Counted from the stretch's first letter, positions 29,564-38,844 are shown. The stretch is DNA of 64,000 bases from Massilia sp. NR 4-1 (GCF_001191005.1 NZ_CP012201.1:806001-870000), one strand, 5' to 3'. The notes: generated by a model from the sequence alone, not told the origin. Translations and numbers: made by a program.

Positions 29564-30370
29564 TTAGTAGCTGTAGCTGGCGTAGAGCGCGCCGGTGGGG
29601 CTGGTCTTGCGGAAGACGATGGGGCTCTTCTTGGCGTCGCCAAGCAGCGTCGTGGCGCCGAGCATGGTGGTGACGGACCAGTTTTTGTCGAGCTTGCGCT
29701 CCCAGCTTATGCCAACTTCTGCTTCATACAGGCCAGATTTTGGCTTATACGCACGGTAGCCGGAGTTGGCCGATTGCACATCGCTCACGCCGTAATAGGT
29801 CTGGTTGTACTTGGCGTCGCCGAAGCTGGTGCCGGCGCTCAGGGTGACGGTGTCGCGGCCCTGGTTGTAGAGCACGCCGCTGGCGCCGATGTTCAGGGTC
29901 TTGCCGTTTTCGCGGTGGGAAATGGGCAGTTCGAGGCGGGTGCTGACTTCGAAGCCTTCGGCGATGGCGTAGCTGGCGCCGAACAGGGCGGTGGCGCTGC
30001 CTTTGATGTCGCCCATGCCGCGCAGCTTGGGCGAGCCGCTGCTGCCGCCGAATTTCTGCGTGTCTTTTTCCTTGCGCTCGCCGCGCACGCCGATGCCGGC
30101 ATTCAGCGTCAGCTTGTCGAAGCTGCGGCCATAGCCGAGACCGCGCAAGGTACTGGCATAAAAGCCATTGGCCATGGCGTAGTCGATACCCAATACCGGG
30201 GCGACCTGGTTTTCGTCGGAGCCGGAATAGCGTGGCCCGAACGCGATGCCGCCGCCCAGCGTCAGTACATTGCCGGGCTTGGCTTCTTCGGCTTGCGCCG
30301 ATGGCGCTAGAAGTACCGGCAGGGCGAGCAGGGCGGCGGCGCCGCGCTTCAGGTGAATCCGTGATGTCAT
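29564..30370 (-). CDS. MipA/OmpV-family outer-membrane protein
   Basis: This 268-residue exported beta-barrel has a signal peptide (GAAALLALPVLLAPSAQA) and mature start EEAKPGNVLTLGGGIAFGPR. Strands such as YSGSDENQVAPVLGIDYAMA are family features, and it ends in YASYSY with a terminal aromatic residue, as outer-membrane proteins do. MipA in E. coli scaffolds murein synthesis and hydrolysis; OmpV relatives are adhesins or osmoregulated porin-like proteins. It is divergent from a two-component system that may control it. Confidence 0.9.
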   Translation of the reverse strand: MTSRIHLKRGAAALLALPVLLAPSAQAEEAKPGNVLTLGGGIAFGPRYSGSDENQVAPVLGIDYAMANGFYASTLRGLGYGRSFDKLTLNAGIGVRGERKEKDTQKFGGSSGSPKLRGMGDIKGSATALFGASYAIAEGFEVSTRLELPISHRENGKTLNIGASGVLYNQGRDTVTLSAGTSFGDAKYNQTYYGVSDVQSANSGYRAYKPKSGLYEAEVGISWERKLDKNWSVTTMLGATTLLGDAKKSPIVFRKTSPTGALYASYSY

Positions 30371-30451
30371 ATTTTGTCCAGGTCAAGTTGAAAAGGCGGT
30401 TTCGCTTTTGGGAAATGTGGAAACCGGCTGGACGGATTATCTTTACGTTCC

Positions 30452-30490
30452 ATGAAGGCAAACTAAGCTTTTCCTTAAGATTGCGTGAAG
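30452..30490. promoter_or_regulatory. TRAAG direct-repeat array, putative response-regulator binding site
   Basis: TGAAG (30453), CTAAG (30463), TTAAG (30475) and TGAAG (30486) occur on the plus strand at 10-12-base spacing. They lie between the divergent MipA and response-regulator starts. CTTAAG-N5-GTGAAG resembles the PmrA/QseB direct-repeat box (CTTAAT-N5-CTTAAT type). Helical-turn spacing on one face fits an OmpR-class dimer or tetramer. Confidence 0.45.
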
Positions 30491-30536
30491 AGCCTTCTTT
30501 ATGCTTTCTTCAGCTTGCCATGGTTAAATACCATGT

Positions 30537-31220
30537 ATGAAAATCCTGCTGATTGAAGACGATTTGGACCTGGGTAATGGCGTGCGCATCGCGCTCGCCG
30601 ACCAGGGCATGGATGTGGTCTGGGTGCGCCGCCTGGAAGACGCCAGCTACCAGCTGGCCAGCGAAAGCTGCGACCTGATTCTGCTCGACCTGGGCCTGCC
30701 CGACGGCGACGGCCTGACCCTGTTGAACCGCCTGCGCCGCGAGCGGCAGGATTTGCCGGTGCTGATCCTGAGCGCGCGCGACACCTTGCCCGACCGCCTG
30801 CGCGGCCTCGATTCGGGCGCCGACGACTACCTGGTCAAGCCCTTCGAGCTGGCCGAGCTGCTGTCGCGCGTGCGCGCCCTGGCGCGCCGCAGTTATGGCT
30901 TTGACGGCGCCACGCTGGAGCTGCGCGGCCTGAGCCTGCACACGCCGACCCGGCGCGCTTCCGTGCACGGCCGTCCGCTCGATTTGACGGCCAGCGAATA
31001 TGTGCTGCTGAAAACCCTGATGATGCGCGTCGACCGCGTGGTCACGCGCCGCAGCCTGGAGGAGCAGGCCTTGCCGGGCGCCCAGGCCAATGCCAGCAAT
31101 TCCCTTGACGTCCACATGGCCAATCTGCGCCGCAAGATCGGCGAGGGCTATGTGCGCACGGTGCGCGGCGTCGGCTATGTGATCGACCAGCAGGCGCCCG
31201 TGGGCAGCAACACCAAATGA
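30537..31220 (+). CDS. OmpR/PhoB-family response regulator
   Basis: This 227-residue transcription regulator has an N-terminal receiver domain with acidic E7-D8-D9, phospho-acceptor D51 in LILLDLGLPDG and K in LVKPFELAELL. A winged-helix DNA-binding domain (about 125-220) includes LTASEYVLLKTLMMRVDRVV and VRTVRGVGYVID. It is closest in style to QseB/PmrA/TctD regulators. The kinase gene overlaps its stop by four bases. It is divergent from MipA. Confidence 0.96.
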   Translation: MKILLIEDDLDLGNGVRIALADQGMDVVWVRRLEDASYQLASESCDLILLDLGLPDGDGLTLLNRLRRERQDLPVLILSARDTLPDRLRGLDSGADDYLVKPFELAELLSRVRALARRSYGFDGATLELRGLSLHTPTRRASVHGRPLDLTASEYVLLKTLMMRVDRVVTRRSLEEQALPGAQANASNSLDVHMANLRRKIGEGYVRTVRGVGYVIDQQAPVGSNTK

Positions 31221-32620
31221 TGCGCTGGCAGACGCTAAGGCACTGGTGGCGCTATCTGATCGAACCGAGCCTGATCAAGCGCCTGTTGCTGGCGCAGATG
31301 GCCTTGCTGACATTGTTGTGGAGCCTGGGCGTCGCCTTCGTCATCAATGAGAGCGGCAACGACCTGACCCTGATCGGCATGAACAGCATCTATGACAGTT
31401 TTGTCGAGGTGACAGACAGCCTGGAAGGCCAGCCGGAAAAGCAGCGTGCTTCGCTGGCCAAGCTGGACGGGGCGCTGCGCGACAATTACAGCGACCTGCA
31501 CGAGGATACCTTCGCGCCGCGCATCATCGTCACCGGCCATGGCCGCGAAATCTACCGCAGTCCGAACACGCCGGGTGGCCTGCTGCCCAAGCAGGTGGAG
31601 GAGATCGAGACCCTGTACAAGGATGGCCGCCGCTGGCGCGCCCGCACGCGCGCCGTCGCGCCCAGCGGCACGCGCATGACGGTGCTGGTGCCGGCCGACG
31701 CCGGGCAGATTTTCTTCACCTTCAATTCCCGCGGTTTTTATCTGTTGCCGCTGCTGATCAGCATTCCGGTGCTGCTCTTGCCGGCCTGGATTTCCATCCG
31801 CATGGCGCTGCGGCCCTGGAACCAGGTGGCGCGCGAGGTGGCGTCGCGCGGCCCGCAGGATCTGGCGCCGTTGTCGTTCAAGGCGCGCCACCGCGAACTG
31901 ACGGCCATGGTCGAGAGCATCAATAACCTGATGCGGCGCGTCAGCGACAGCGCCATCCGCGAGCGCGTCTTCATCGCCGACGCGGCGCACGAGCTGCGCA
32001 CCCCGCTGGCGGCCATGAACATCAATGTGGAGGCGCTGCAAAGCCAGACCACCGACACCCGCACGCGCCAGCTGCTGAGCGGCATCCTGAGCAGCGGCTC
32101 GCGCGCCACGCGCCTGGTGAGCCAGCTGCTGATGCTGATGCGCAGCGACGCGGCGGCGCATGGGGCGGTGGAGCAGGTGGCGCTGGACGAACTGCTGCAG
32201 GACCGGCTGGCGGCGCTCTCCGGCCTGGCCCATGTGCGCGGCGTGGAGGTGGAGCTGGCGGCCGAGGATGGCGTGCAGATCCGCGGCCAGCGCGAAACCC
32301 TGGTCTCGCTGATCGATAATCTGGTGGAAAACGCCATCAAGTACAGCCCGCAGGGCGGCATGGTGAAGGTGCGGGTACGACGCTGCGGGCCGGAGGCGGT
32401 GCTGAGCGTGGCCGACCAGGGGCCGGGCATCGCCAGCGCCCTGCAGGAGCGCGTCTTCGACCGCTTCTACCGTGACCCCAACCAGACCCAGAGCGGCAGC
32501 GGACTGGGGCTGGCCATCGTCAAGGCGGCGGTGGAGCAGCATGGCGGCGACATCCGCCTCGATTCGACCGGCCGCGGCCCGGGCCTGCTGGCCACGGTCA
32601 GGCTGCCGCTGGCGGCCTGA
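31217..32620 (+). CDS. Sensor histidine kinase
   Basis: This 467-residue inner-membrane kinase is the partner of the preceding regulator. Transmembrane helices lie near residues 18-38 and 173-195 and enclose a ~135-residue periplasmic sensor domain. A HAMP-like linker follows. The phosphorylated histidine is H258 in DAAHELRTPLAAMN. The ATP-binding domain shows NLVENAIKYSPQGG (N box), DQGPGIA (G1) and GSGLGLAIVKAA (G2). The QseC/TctE-like architecture is clear; the signal is unknown. Confidence 0.96.
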   Translation: MMRWQTLRHWWRYLIEPSLIKRLLLAQMALLTLLWSLGVAFVINESGNDLTLIGMNSIYDSFVEVTDSLEGQPEKQRASLAKLDGALRDNYSDLHEDTFAPRIIVTGHGREIYRSPNTPGGLLPKQVEEIETLYKDGRRWRARTRAVAPSGTRMTVLVPADAGQIFFTFNSRGFYLLPLLISIPVLLLPAWISIRMALRPWNQVAREVASRGPQDLAPLSFKARHRELTAMVESINNLMRRVSDSAIRERVFIADAAHELRTPLAAMNINVEALQSQTTDTRTRQLLSGILSSGSRATRLVSQLLMLMRSDAAAHGAVEQVALDELLQDRLAALSGLAHVRGVEVELAAEDGVQIRGQRETLVSLIDNLVENAIKYSPQGGMVKVRVRRCGPEAVLSVADQGPGIASALQERVFDRFYRDPNQTQSGSGLGLAIVKAAVEQHGGDIRLDSTGRGPGLLATVRLPLAA

Positions 32621-32647
32621 GGCCCGGAAGGCGGGAAGCGGTCAGGC

Positions 32648-33400
32648 TCAGCGGCGGCGGTTGCCGTTCAACTGTTCCAGCACCTGGTCGATTTCGGCGC
32701 GCAGGTGCGGCGCCACATTGGTGAACTGGCAGCCGATCTGCACCTGCTCGCCGAGCAGGAAGGAGCGGTAATGGCGCGACAGGCGGATTTCCAGGTCGCA
32801 GATGATGACGCGCTGCGGCCCCATTTCCAGCCTGACCCTTTGCAGCTTGCGTCCCACATGCAGGCCGACCGCGTCGCGCGGGGCGCAGCGCATGCCGATG
32901 CCGCCGGCGGAAAAATCGTACAACTGCATCTCGTAAGGCTTGCCGTTGAGGACGAAGGACGCCGTATGGTAGGTGCCGAGCGGGGTTTCCAGGCGCGCGG
33001 CGGCACGGCGGTTGAGCACCAGGCATTTGTCCGGGAACTCGGCCGGAATCAGGGTCGGCTGCTCGGCCAGGCTGTTCCAGTGCGGATCGTGCAGCCTGAA
33101 CTGGAACTTGGCGCTGCGCAGCCAGGTGACGAAGGTGGCGTCGCCGGGCGGCAGGTAACTGCCTTCGTTGAGCTGGATCACGAAGCGGAAGCGCTCCCGG
33201 TCGACCGAGGCAATGCGCGCCATCACCACCTCGGTGCTGGACGAGGGATAAATCGACATGGCGTCGCCATTCTCGGCCAGAATGGCCAAGGCATCGGCGA
33301 TATCTTCCGGTTCGACCATCTCGTGCGGCTTGGAGCCGGAGGCAATCGGTTCCACCGCATCGGGGAGACCGGGTGGTCCCTTGCGGAAATCGTTTGGCAT
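32648..33400 (-). CDS. YcgR-like PilZ-domain protein
   Basis: This 250-residue cytosolic protein binds c-di-GMP in relatives and acts as a flagellar brake in E. coli YcgR. An N-terminal YcgR domain covers about residues 28-110. The PilZ domain carries RxxxR (R132 to R136 in NRRAAARLE) and D162-F-S-A-G-G, both c-di-GMP ligating motifs. The start at 33400 was chosen as the first ATG giving a sensible N-terminus; the frame is open to 33508 and the ribosome binding site is weak. It lies 180 bases after the pseudouridine synthase gene, and no flagellar genes are nearby. Confidence 0.9.
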   Translation of the reverse strand: MPNDFRKGPPGLPDAVEPIASGSKPHEMVEPEDIADALAILAENGDAMSIYPSSSTEVVMARIASVDRERFRFVIQLNEGSYLPPGDATFVTWLRSAKFQFRLHDPHWNSLAEQPTLIPAEFPDKCLVLNRRAAARLETPLGTYHTASFVLNGKPYEMQLYDFSAGGIGMRCAPRDAVGLHVGRKLQRVRLEMGPQRVIICDLEIRLSRHYRSFLLGEQVQIGCQFTNVAPHLRAEIDQVLEQLNGNRRR

Positions 33401-33580
33401 TGGATCGTTCACGACGGCTAACTTTGCATCAGATAGGATTTGCGCCCTCCAGCAGGGCACTGCTTCAATCTTACAGGCTTCCGGCGGGCTTGGCTTGCCA
33501 AACAGCAAGAAAATCCGCCTTGTCGCCGATAAAAAACAGAGAAACGTTGTAAATTACGCTAGTTAAGTGCGTTTTTACTA

Positions 33581-34330
33581 TCAAAAACGTTCATCGGGGT
33601 GCAAATAGCGCCACTGGCCCTGGGGCAGGTCGCCCAGCTTGACCTTGCCGATGCGCACCCGCTTCAAGCCGATGACTTTCAGTCCCACCATATCGCACAT
33701 GCGGCGGATCTGGCGCTTGCGACCCTCGCGCAGGGTGAAGCTGAGCTGGTCGTCGTTCTGCCAGCGCACCTTGGCCGGCAGCAGCGGTTTGCCGTCCATC
33801 CACAGGCCGTGGTTGAGTTTCTTGAGGTCGGCGTCGGGCAGTTTGCCGGGTTTGCTGTACTGTACGCGCACCAGGTATTCCTTGTCGATCTCGGTATCGT
33901 GGCCGATCAGGTGCTTGGCGATGCGCCCGTCCTGGGTCAGCACCAGCAGGCCGACCGAGTCGATGTCGAGGCGGCCGGCCGGCACCAGGCTGCGCAGCTG
34001 GGTCGGGTGGAACTGCTCGGGCGAGGGATCGTCGGCCCAGCGGTTTTCCGGCTTGATCAGGGCCACGGCCGGGGTATAGCCATCCTCGGCCTGGCCGCTG
34101 ACGTAGCCGACCGGCTTGTTGATCAGGATGGTCACGCGTTTCGATTGTTCGGCCGCGGCCTGGCGCTCGACGGTGACGCGCTGGCTCGGGTAGACCTTGG
34201 TGCCCAGTTCGGACACCACTTTGCCGTCGACCCGCACCCAGCCTTTGGCGATCCATTCATCGGCTTCGCGGCGGGAGCACAGGCCCAGTTCGGACATGCG
34301 TTTGGACAGGCGTAATAATTCTTCAGACAT
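33581..34330 (-). CDS. 23S rRNA pseudouridine synthase, RluF/RluB-like
   Basis: This 249-residue enzyme isomerises uridine in rRNA. An S4 domain leads (LSKRMSELGLCSRREADEWI). The catalytic Asp lies in VPAGRLDIDSVGLLVLT and the RNA-binding LREGRKRQIRRMCDMVGLKV follows. Spacing and the GQWRYL C-terminus look closer to RluF than RluB, but I cannot fix the modified base. The ATG at 34330 shares its A with the glnD stop codon (TGATG), so translation is coupled. Longer frames are rejected. Confidence 0.93.
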   Translation of the reverse strand: MSEELLRLSKRMSELGLCSRREADEWIAKGWVRVDGKVVSELGTKVYPSQRVTVERQAAAEQSKRVTILINKPVGYVSGQAEDGYTPAVALIKPENRWADDPSPEQFHPTQLRSLVPAGRLDIDSVGLLVLTQDGRIAKHLIGHDTEIDKEYLVRVQYSKPGKLPDADLKKLNHGLWMDGKPLLPAKVRWQNDDQLSFTLREGRKRQIRRMCDMVGLKVIGLKRVRIGKVKLGDLPQGQWRYLHPDERF

Positions 34331-36912
34331 CAGATTTTCAAAGCTTCCAGTAAATCGGTTTCCAGCTGCAGCTGGAGGCGGGCATTGGCCAGGGCGGCGC
34401 CGTCGACGAGGAAGACGTCTTCCACCCGTTCGCCCAGGGTCATGATCTTGGCCGTATGCAGATTGATCTTGTAGCGGCTCAGCACCGTGGCGATGGAGTA
34501 CAGCAGGCCGGGGCGGTCGTTGGCGGTGACCGAGAGCAGATAATACTGGCCGCGCTCGTCCGGCCGCAAGTCCACGCTGGGCTGCAGCGGGAAGGTGCGC
34601 GACAGGCGCGACAGCCGTCCCTTGCCCGGCGCCGACAGCGGCCCGGCCGCTTCCAGCAGCGCGCACAGCTCATGCTCGATCAGGTTGATGATGTCGCGGT
34701 AGCTCTTGGCGAAGTTCTGCTCCGTGACCAGGAAGGTGTCGAGCGCGTAGCCGTGGCGCGTGGTGTGGATCTTGGCATCGAGGATGCTGAAATTCTTGCG
34801 GTCGAAATAGCCGCAGATGCGCGCGAACAGGTCGGGCTGGTCGGGAATATACACCGCCACCTGCAAGCCTTCGCCGATCGGCGCCAGGCGGCATTTGACC
34901 ACCGGCTGGCCGCTGTTCAGGCGGTCGTACAGGGCGCGCGTCTGCCAGGCGATGTCGGAGGCGTCGTGGCGCAGGAAGTAGGCCACGTCGAGCTGCTGCC
35001 ACAGCGCTTCGTGCGCGTCGGGCGGCAGGCCATACAGGCGCAGCGTGGCCAGTGCTTCCTGCTGGCGGTTTTTCAGCTCGCGGTCGGCCGACGGCGGTTC
35101 GCCGCCCAGCACGCGCAAGGTCATGCGGTACAGGTCTTCCAGCAGCTTGGCCTTCCAGGCGTTCCACACCTTCGGGCTGGTGCCGCGGATATCGGCCACC
35201 GTCAGCAGGTAGAGGGCGGTCAGGTGGCGCTCGTCGCGCACCAGGCGGGCGAAGGCGGCGATCACGTCGGGATCGGACAGATCCTGCTTCTGCGCCACCT
35301 GGGACATGGTCAGGTGGTGCTCGACCAGGAACACCACCAGCTCGGTCTCGTCCTTGCCCATGCCGTGGTCCTGGCAGAACTGGACGGCATCGACCCGGCC
35401 CAGCTTGGAGTGGTCGCCGCCGCGGCCCTTGGCGATATCGTGGAACAGGGCCGCCACGTACAGCAGCCAGTGCTGCGGGAAATTCGCCATCAGCTGGCTG
35501 CAGAAGGGATACTCGTGGGCGTGCTCGGTCATCGTGAAGCGGCGCATATTGCGCACCACCATCAGGATGTGCTGGTCCACCGTGTAGACGTGGAACAGGT
35601 CGTGCTGCATCTGGCCCACGATCTTGCGGAAGTTGGGCAGGTAGCGGCCCAGGATGGACAGCTCGTTCATGCGCCGCAGCGCGTGGATGATGCCGACCGG
35701 CGCCTGCAGGATGCGCAGGAAGTAGGCGCGGTTGACCGGATCGCTGCGGAAGCCGGCGTCGATCTTGAAGCGCTCGTGCCACAGGGCGCGCATGGTGCGC
35801 GCCGCCATGCCCTTGATGGCGGGGCGTTCCGTCATCAGCACGAATACTTCCAGCATGGCCGACGGCGTTTTCTCGAAGGTGTCGTCGTCGACGATGTCGA
35901 TGAAGCCATCCACCTCGGCGAAGCGGGCGTTGATGGGATGCGCCTCGCCGTTCTGCGGGAACAGCTGGGCCTCGATATTCTGCAGCAGGATGGTATTCAG
36001 CTGGGTCACGGCCTTGGCCGCCCAGTAATAGCGTTGCATCAGGTATTCGCTGGCGCGCCGCATATGCGGGCCGCTGCCGGTGGCCTGCAGGCCCAGGGTT
36101 TCGGCGATCGCGGTCTGCACGTCGAACACCAAGCGGTCCTCGCGCCGGCCGGCGTGCAGGTGCAGGCGCACGCGGATGTCCTTGAAGGCGCGTTCCTTTT
36201 CCATCAGCTGGCGCGCCTCGGTCTGGGTGATCAGGCCGCGCGTGGCCAGGGTGCGCCAGGAGTTGGCCAGGCCGGCGGCCTTGGCCAGCCACAGGATCAC
36301 CTGCAGGTCGCGCAGGCCGCCCGGGCTTTCCTTGCAGTTCGGCTCGAGCGCGAAGGGGGTGTCCTCGTACTTGGCGTGGCGCTGGCGCATTTCCAGCATC
36401 TTGGCGTTGAAGAAGGCTTGCGCGTCCATGGCCGCGTCGTAGCGCTGCTGCAGTTCCTCGAACAGCGCGCGCTCTCCCGTCACCAGGCGCGCTTCGAGCA
36501 GGCTGGTTTGCACCGTGATGTCGGCCTTCGACTCGCTCAGGCATTCGTCCACGGTGCGGATGCTGTGGCCCACTTCCAGGCCCAGGTCCCACAGCAGCTG
36601 CACCAATGCCTCCAGCCGGCGCCGCGTGGCGTCGTCGGGGGGCTGGTGCAGCAGGATCAGGACATCGACGTCGGAATGGGGGAACAGCTCGCCGCGGCCG
36701 TAGCCGCCCACGCCGACCAGGGCGGTGCGCGCCGGCAGGCCGGCCGCTTCCCAGGCGCTGGCGAGCACCGCGTCCACACTCTGGCGCAGGCTGCGCAGCA
36801 GCTTCTCCGGCTTGCCGTCGGCCTGGAAGGTGGCGACCACCTGCAGGCGGTCGGCCTTGAGGCGGGCCTTGAGCTGGTCCCGCAGATCATTCTTCATCGC
36901 GGCATGCGGCAT
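34330..36912 (-). CDS. glnD: Bifunctional uridylyltransferase/uridylyl-removing enzyme GlnD
   Basis: This ~860-residue enzyme senses glutamine and modifies PII proteins to control nitrogen assimilation. The nucleotidyltransferase motif is VGGYGRGELFPHSDVDVLIL near residue 70. The HD domain has LFHDIAKGRGGDHS near residue 495. Two C-terminal ACT domains follow (YIPDQPDLFARICGYFDRKN, then DRPGLLYSIATVLSRYKINL). Starts at 36912 and 36897 are both possible and neither has a clear ribosome binding site. The first lies only five bases after map. It is the second gene of map-glnD-rluF. Confidence 0.96.
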   Translation of the reverse strand: MPHAAMKNDLRDQLKARLKADRLQVVATFQADGKPEKLLRSLRQSVDAVLASAWEAAGLPARTALVGVGGYGRGELFPHSDVDVLILLHQPPDDATRRRLEALVQLLWDLGLEVGHSIRTVDECLSESKADITVQTSLLEARLVTGERALFEELQQRYDAAMDAQAFFNAKMLEMRQRHAKYEDTPFALEPNCKESPGGLRDLQVILWLAKAAGLANSWRTLATRGLITQTEARQLMEKERAFKDIRVRLHLHAGRREDRLVFDVQTAIAETLGLQATGSGPHMRRASEYLMQRYYWAAKAVTQLNTILLQNIEAQLFPQNGEAHPINARFAEVDGFIDIVDDDTFEKTPSAMLEVFVLMTERPAIKGMAARTMRALWHERFKIDAGFRSDPVNRAYFLRILQAPVGIIHALRRMNELSILGRYLPNFRKIVGQMQHDLFHVYTVDQHILMVVRNMRRFTMTEHAHEYPFCSQLMANFPQHWLLYVAALFHDIAKGRGGDHSKLGRVDAVQFCQDHGMGKDETELVVFLVEHHLTMSQVAQKQDLSDPDVIAAFARLVRDERHLTALYLLTVADIRGTSPKVWNAWKAKLLEDLYRMTLRVLGGEPPSADRELKNRQQEALATLRLYGLPPDAHEALWQQLDVAYFLRHDASDIAWQTRALYDRLNSGQPVVKCRLAPIGEGLQVAVYIPDQPDLFARICGYFDRKNFSILDAKIHTTRHGYALDTFLVTEQNFAKSYRDIINLIEHELCALLEAAGPLSAPGKGRLSRLSRTFPLQPSVDLRPDERGQYYLLSVTANDRPGLLYSIATVLSRYKINLHTAKIMTLGERVEDVFLVDGAALANARLQLQLETDLLEALKI

Positions 36913-36917
36913 TGTTT

Positions 36918-37739
36918 TCAGGCTGCGGCGGCCTGCGCGTCCAGGATGAAGGCGGGCGGCGGCGGGCTGCCGGCCGACAGGGTCAGCACCTCGTAGCCGG
37001 TTTCGGTCACGAGCACGGTGTGTTCCCATTGGGCCGACAGGCTGCGGTCCTTGGTCTTGATGGTCCAGCCGTCGCCCATTTCACGGATTTCGCGGCGGCC
37101 GGCGTTGATCATCGGCTCGATGGTGAAGATCATGCCCGGCACCAGCTCGTCCAGCGTGCCGGGGCGGCCGTAGTGCAGCACCTGCGGCTCTTCGTGGAAG
37201 ACCTTGCCGATACCGTGGCCGCAGAATTCGCGCACCACGCTGTAGCCGGCTTTTTCCGCGTGCACCTGGATGGCGTGGCCGATATCGCCCAGGTGGGCGC
37301 CCGGCTTGACCTTGGCGATGCCCAGCCACATGCACTCGTAGGTGATGTCGGACAGGCGGCGCGCCAGGATCGACGGTTCGCCGATGAAGAACATGCGGCT
37401 GTTGTCGCCGTGGTAGCCATCCTTGATGACGGTGATGTCGAGGTTGACCACGTCGCCGTTCTTGAGCACCTTGTCGCCCGGGATGCCGTGGCAGATCACG
37501 TCGTTGACCGAGGTGCAGATGGCTTTCGGATACGGCGTGTAGCCGGGCGGGCAGTAGTTCAGCGGGGCGGGGATGGTGCCTTGCACATTGACCATGTACT
37601 CATGGCACAGGCGGTCCAGTTCGCCCGTGGTGACGCCGGGTTTGACGAAGGGGGTGATGTAGTCGAGCACTTCGCTGCCAAGGCGGCCGGCGATGCGCAT
37701 GCCTTCGATGTCCTCGGGGCTCTTGATGGATATGGTCAT
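36918..37739 (-). CDS. map: Methionine aminopeptidase, type I
   Basis: This 273-residue dimetal enzyme removes N-terminal methionine. The metal ligands sit in VVNLDITVIKDGYHGDNSRM (two Asp), FCGHGIGKVFHEEP (His), FTIEPMIN (Glu) and QWEHTVLVTETGYEVLT (Glu). The N-terminus MTISIKSPEDIEGMRIAGRL is typical. It heads the minus-strand operon map-glnD-rluF. It is divergent from rpsB, as in many proteobacteria, but with a PEP-CTERM gene inserted between. Confidence 0.97.
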   Translation of the reverse strand: MTISIKSPEDIEGMRIAGRLGSEVLDYITPFVKPGVTTGELDRLCHEYMVNVQGTIPAPLNYCPPGYTPYPKAICTSVNDVICHGIPGDKVLKNGDVVNLDITVIKDGYHGDNSRMFFIGEPSILARRLSDITYECMWLGIAKVKPGAHLGDIGHAIQVHAEKAGYSVVREFCGHGIGKVFHEEPQVLHYGRPGTLDELVPGMIFTIEPMINAGRREIREMGDGWTIKTKDRSLSAQWEHTVLVTETGYEVLTLSAGSPPPPAFILDAQAAAA

Positions 37740-37777
37740 TTCGCTTGTAATCTCGGTTTTGCTCAGTATTGGCGGAA

Positions 37778-37805
37778 GGGCGCGCGGCGTTGACGCGGCG
37801 CGCCC
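37778..37805. repeat. GC-rich inverted repeat between the PEP-CTERM and map genes
   Basis: GGGCGCGCGGCG and CGCGGCGCGCCC pair around TTGA. It lies between the PEP-CTERM stop and the map start, both on the minus strand. It may stop or slow transcription from the PEP-CTERM gene, but no T-run follows. Confidence 0.5.
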
Positions 37806-37852
37806 GCAATAGCGAGATTATAAACGAGGCCGGGGCAGGGCGGCGGAGGAGA

Positions 37853-38632
37853 TCAGCCCTGGCGGCGCAGGCGCCAGGCGCCCAGCAGGCCGAGGCCGCC
37901 CAGCAGCATCAGCCAGGACGACGGTTCCGGCACCGGCACGGCCGGCTCGATCGGGGTGATCGGCTTGCCGTGGCTATTGTTGTTGAAGAAATCGCGGTCC
38001 GGATCGCCGCCTTCGATGAAGCCGATCAGGTCGCCCGGCTCGGCATGGCGGCCGGGCTGGTAATTGCCGCCGTTGACCGGCGCTTCGTCCAGCAGCGCGG
38101 CCAGGGCGTCGGTGACGTCGGCTTCGATCTCGCGCGCATCGTCGCGCATATCCTCGTCCAGGCCGGGATCGCCCGGCGTGACCAGCTTGGGCAATTTTTT
38201 CTTCTGCGCCAGCGGGGCGGCGGCCAGCGGCTTGCGCGTGATGCGGCTGATGTTGTTGCAGATCTTCGGCACGATGATGCAGTGCTCGCCCTCGCAATAG
38301 ATGGCGGCCGGCTCAAGGCGCTCGGGCGCCCACTTGTGGCGCGTGACTTCGCCGCACACGGTGCGGGCGGCGAAGTGCATGTCGCGGATCTCGCTGTCGT
38401 AGCCGTGCTTGCCCTTGCCTTGGACGGCGTCGCGGCTGATGTCGACCATCTCGTCCATCTGGCCGCGCGCGATGCGCTCGGCCAGGATGCGGCGCTGCGG
38501 CTCCGGAATATCCGGATAGCGGGACATGGCGGCGGCCGGTGTGCCCCGGTATGGATTTCGTCCCGGGCGGTCCCAGGAGCAGCGGGGCATCAGCGTTGCG
38601 GCAACCAGAGTGGTGGCGAGTGCGATGGGCAT
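37853..38632 (-). CDS. MHFG-like PEP-CTERM protein
   Basis: This ~259-residue exported protein ends with a PEP-CTERM sorting signal: VPEPSSWLMLLGGLGLLGAW followed by RLRRQG. Such signals are processed by exosortase in bacteria that make exopolysaccharide. The middle carries MHFAARTVCGEVTRHKW and CIIVPKICNNISRI, resembling the MHFG family of PEP-CTERM proteins, with Ala for the last Gly. The start at 38632 gives a short hydrophobic leader but no convincing ribosome binding site, and the frame is open to 38719. It stands alone between map and rpsB; no exosortase gene is in the window. Confidence 0.82.
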   Translation of the reverse strand: MPIALATTLVAATLMPRCSWDRPGRNPYRGTPAAAMSRYPDIPEPQRRILAERIARGQMDEMVDISRDAVQGKGKHGYDSEIRDMHFAARTVCGEVTRHKWAPERLEPAAIYCEGEHCIIVPKICNNISRITRKPLAAAPLAQKKKLPKLVTPGDPGLDEDMRDDAREIEADVTDALAALLDEAPVNGGNYQPGRHAEPGDLIGFIEGGDPDRDFFNNNSHGKPITPIEPAVPVPEPSSWLMLLGGLGLLGAWRLRRQG

Positions 38633-38814
38633 AGATATGAGTAGTGGGTGCGTGCTTACTTTTGATTGGAAGAAACTTCGATGAAACGCGCAGCCGCAAT
38701 GATATAGACATTCCGCCATCTCTGCTTGCTTTTTTACAATTTGCTTACAAAGAAGGAAATTTCATTTCTTGAAAGTAAATAATTGCACCCGAGCAGGATG
38801 AGGCTGCGCAAAAC

Positions 38815-38844
38815 TTGTCGCAAGCCCTTGTTTCAAGGTAGAAT
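38815..38844 (+). promoter_or_regulatory. rpsB promoter
   Basis: TTGTCG and TAGAAT are separated by 18 bases. Transcription would start near 38851, giving a leader of about 120 bases ahead of rpsB. The rest of the 338-base gap 38633-38970 holds only the rpsB leader described separately and an AT-rich stretch before this promoter. Confidence 0.65.

Noticed and set aside
36913..37029. Upstream extension of glnD into map
   Set aside because: The added residues overlap the map 3' end and do not belong to the GlnD family. A start at 36912 or 36897 gives the expected N-terminus.
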